From the NCBI GenBank assembly GCA_004356415.1, contig SMWN01000066.1:1-6542 (forward strand): a stretch of 6,542 nucleotides of DNA, read 5' to 3'. This stretch comes from Gammaproteobacteria bacterium (GTDB lineage: Bacteria > Pseudomonadota > Gammaproteobacteria > Eutrophobiales > Eutrophobiaceae). A model generated the notes under the pieces. The model made no database searches. It was given only the letters and a program-made list of their open reading frames with translations, and was not told the DNA's origin. The position numbers were made by a program, and so were the translations under genes. Shown in pieces: positions 5,931-6,542 of the stretch (position 1 is its first letter; every line of letters starts with the position of its first letter).

Positions 5931-5963
5931 TGTAAATAGAGTCAGCGTAGCGTTATAATCGCT
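5931..5963 (+). promoter_or_regulatory. Possible internal promoter for hisE-tatA, in a small dyad
   Basis: A perfect -10 hexamer TATAAT (5954-5959) lies in the hisI-hisE gap. The best -35 at 17-base spacing is poor (TGTAAA 5931-5936, 3 of 6). The -10 sits in a small palindrome, AGCG (5949-5952) and CGCT (5960-5963) around TTATAAT. It would give hisE a leader of about 47 bases and could drive hisE and tatA separately from the upstream his genes. Confidence 0.4.
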
Positions 5964-6012
5964 CGGATATTCCCCAAACATTTTCATTAATAGTAAATAA
6001 TGGATTTCTATC

Positions 6013-6333
6013 ATGTCGGATAATGTACTTGTTGAATTAGCCGTAACACTGGAAAGCAGAAAAAATGCTGATCCATGCACCTCCTATGTCGCTTCACTTT
6101 ATGATAAAGGCCTGGATGAAATCCTGAAAAAGATTGGTGAAGAAGCAACAGAAGTAATAATCGCTGCAAAATCAGGTGAAAAAACCGCTATAATTCATGA
6201 AACAGCAGACCTGTGGTTTCACACACTTGTTATGCTGGCACAACAGGGTTTGGGTCCTGGTGATATCTTATCGGAATTGGATCGAAGGGTTGGTATATCG
6301 GGGCTTGAAGAAAAAGTCAGCCGTCAAAAATAA
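6013..6333 (+). CDS. hisE: Phosphoribosyl-ATP pyrophosphatase HisE
   Basis: HisE hydrolyses phosphoribosyl-ATP to phosphoribosyl-AMP and pyrophosphate, the second step of histidine synthesis. It is a small all-helical enzyme of the MazG-like NTP pyrophosphohydrolase fold. The 106 residues show S-Y-V-A-S-L-Y-D-K-G (24-33), the Mg2+-binding E-E-A-T-E (43-47) and E-T-A-D-L-W-F-H (63-70, with E63 and D66), and a normal C-terminal L-x-x-R (L89-R92). It is a stand-alone protein, as in Pseudomonas. The start follows a modest TGGAT sequence 8 bases upstream; no better in-frame start is visible. The product HisI uses is made here, yet hisE is set apart by 86 bases with its own possible promoter. tatA starts 45 bases downstream with no terminator between. 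Confidence 0.95.
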   Translation: MSDNVLVELAVTLESRKNADPCTSYVASLYDKGLDEILKKIGEEATEVIIAAKSGEKTAIIHETADLWFHTLVMLAQQGLGPGDILSELDRRVGISGLEEKVSRQK

Positions 6334-6366
6334 ACCGTTTCCGTCATATTACCCATCAAACGAATG

Positions 6367-6372
6367 TGGAGA
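6367..6372 (+). promoter_or_regulatory. tatA: Ribosome binding site of tatA
   Basis: TGGAGA lies 6 bases before ATG 6379. It fixes the start of tatA, whose protein begins at the expected distance before the membrane helix. Confidence 0.6.
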
Positions 6373-6378
6373 TAAAAT

Positions 6379-6542
6379 ATGAGTTTTGGTATTACAGAAT
6401 TAGTCATTGTCCTGGTTATTGTAATTTTACTTTTCGGCACAAAAAAACTGCGTAACCTTGGTTCCGATTTAGGTGGTGCCCTTAAAGGTTTTCGTGGGGC
6501 AATGAAAGATGTTGACGAGCTGGAACAATCTGAGAACATGGA
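6379..6542 (+). CDS. tatA: Twin-arginine translocase subunit TatA (partial)
   Basis: This is the first 54 codons of a gene that leaves the window on the right. TatA forms the pore-like component of the Tat system, which exports folded proteins across the inner membrane. The protein starts M-S-F-G-I-T-E-L, followed by one hydrophobic helix (about residues 7-19, V-I-V-L-V-I-V-I-L-L). It then has the hinge F-G-T-K-K-L-R-N-L-G (19-28) and an amphipathic helix S-D-L-G-G-A-L-K-G-F (29-38), then a charged tail (M-K-D-V-D-E-L-E). TatE or another TatA paralogue cannot be told apart from this fragment, but position after hisE fits the his-tatABC order known from other proteobacteria; tatB and tatC would be expected next. 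It likely shares a transcript with hisE. Confidence 0.93.
   Translation, partial: MSFGITELVIVLVIVILLFGTKKLRNLGSDLGGALKGFRGAMKDVDELEQSENM

Overview
The window reads as chromosomal housekeeping DNA from a Gram-negative proteobacterium. A gammaproteobacterium is most likely, because a DUF2782-type exported protein sits head-to-head with a full-length, E. coli-like DNA polymerase I, an arrangement I know from Pseudomonas and relatives. I cannot name a genus. No tRNA, rRNA, CRISPR array, insertion sequence or prophage gene was seen.

Layout, left to right. (1) The last 46 codons of an MgtE-type magnesium transporter (+). (2) A 240-base gap between convergent genes, holding a perfect 16-bp inverted repeat and smaller palindromes. 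(3) A leftward DUF2782 gene, preceded by and overlapping a 40-codon ORF that looks like a small single-pass membrane protein. (4) A short divergent promoter region. (5) polA (+), 931 codons, with all three activities apparently intact. (6) A 197-base leader with a long imperfect dyad. (7) hisA, hisF, hisI and hisE (+). (8) The start of tatA, running off the right edge.

How the genes relate. PolA does repair and Okazaki-fragment maturation. The four his genes encode the middle of histidine biosynthesis. In pathway order, HisE and HisI convert phosphoribosyl-ATP to ProFAR, HisA isomerises it to PRFAR, and HisF (with the glutaminase HisH) forms the imidazole ring. hisB and hisH, which often precede hisA, are absent here: polA lies there instead, so the block starts at hisA and probably has its own promoter. 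hisI and hisE are separate genes, as in Pseudomonas, not fused as in E. coli. hisE is followed by tatA, a his-tat linkage seen in several proteobacteria.

I found no convincing novel defence, mobile or metabolic system. The observations most worth a second look are the small overlapping membrane ORF upstream of the DUF2782 gene, the long intergenic palindrome that may belong to a dispersed repeat family, and the dyad in the hisA leader.
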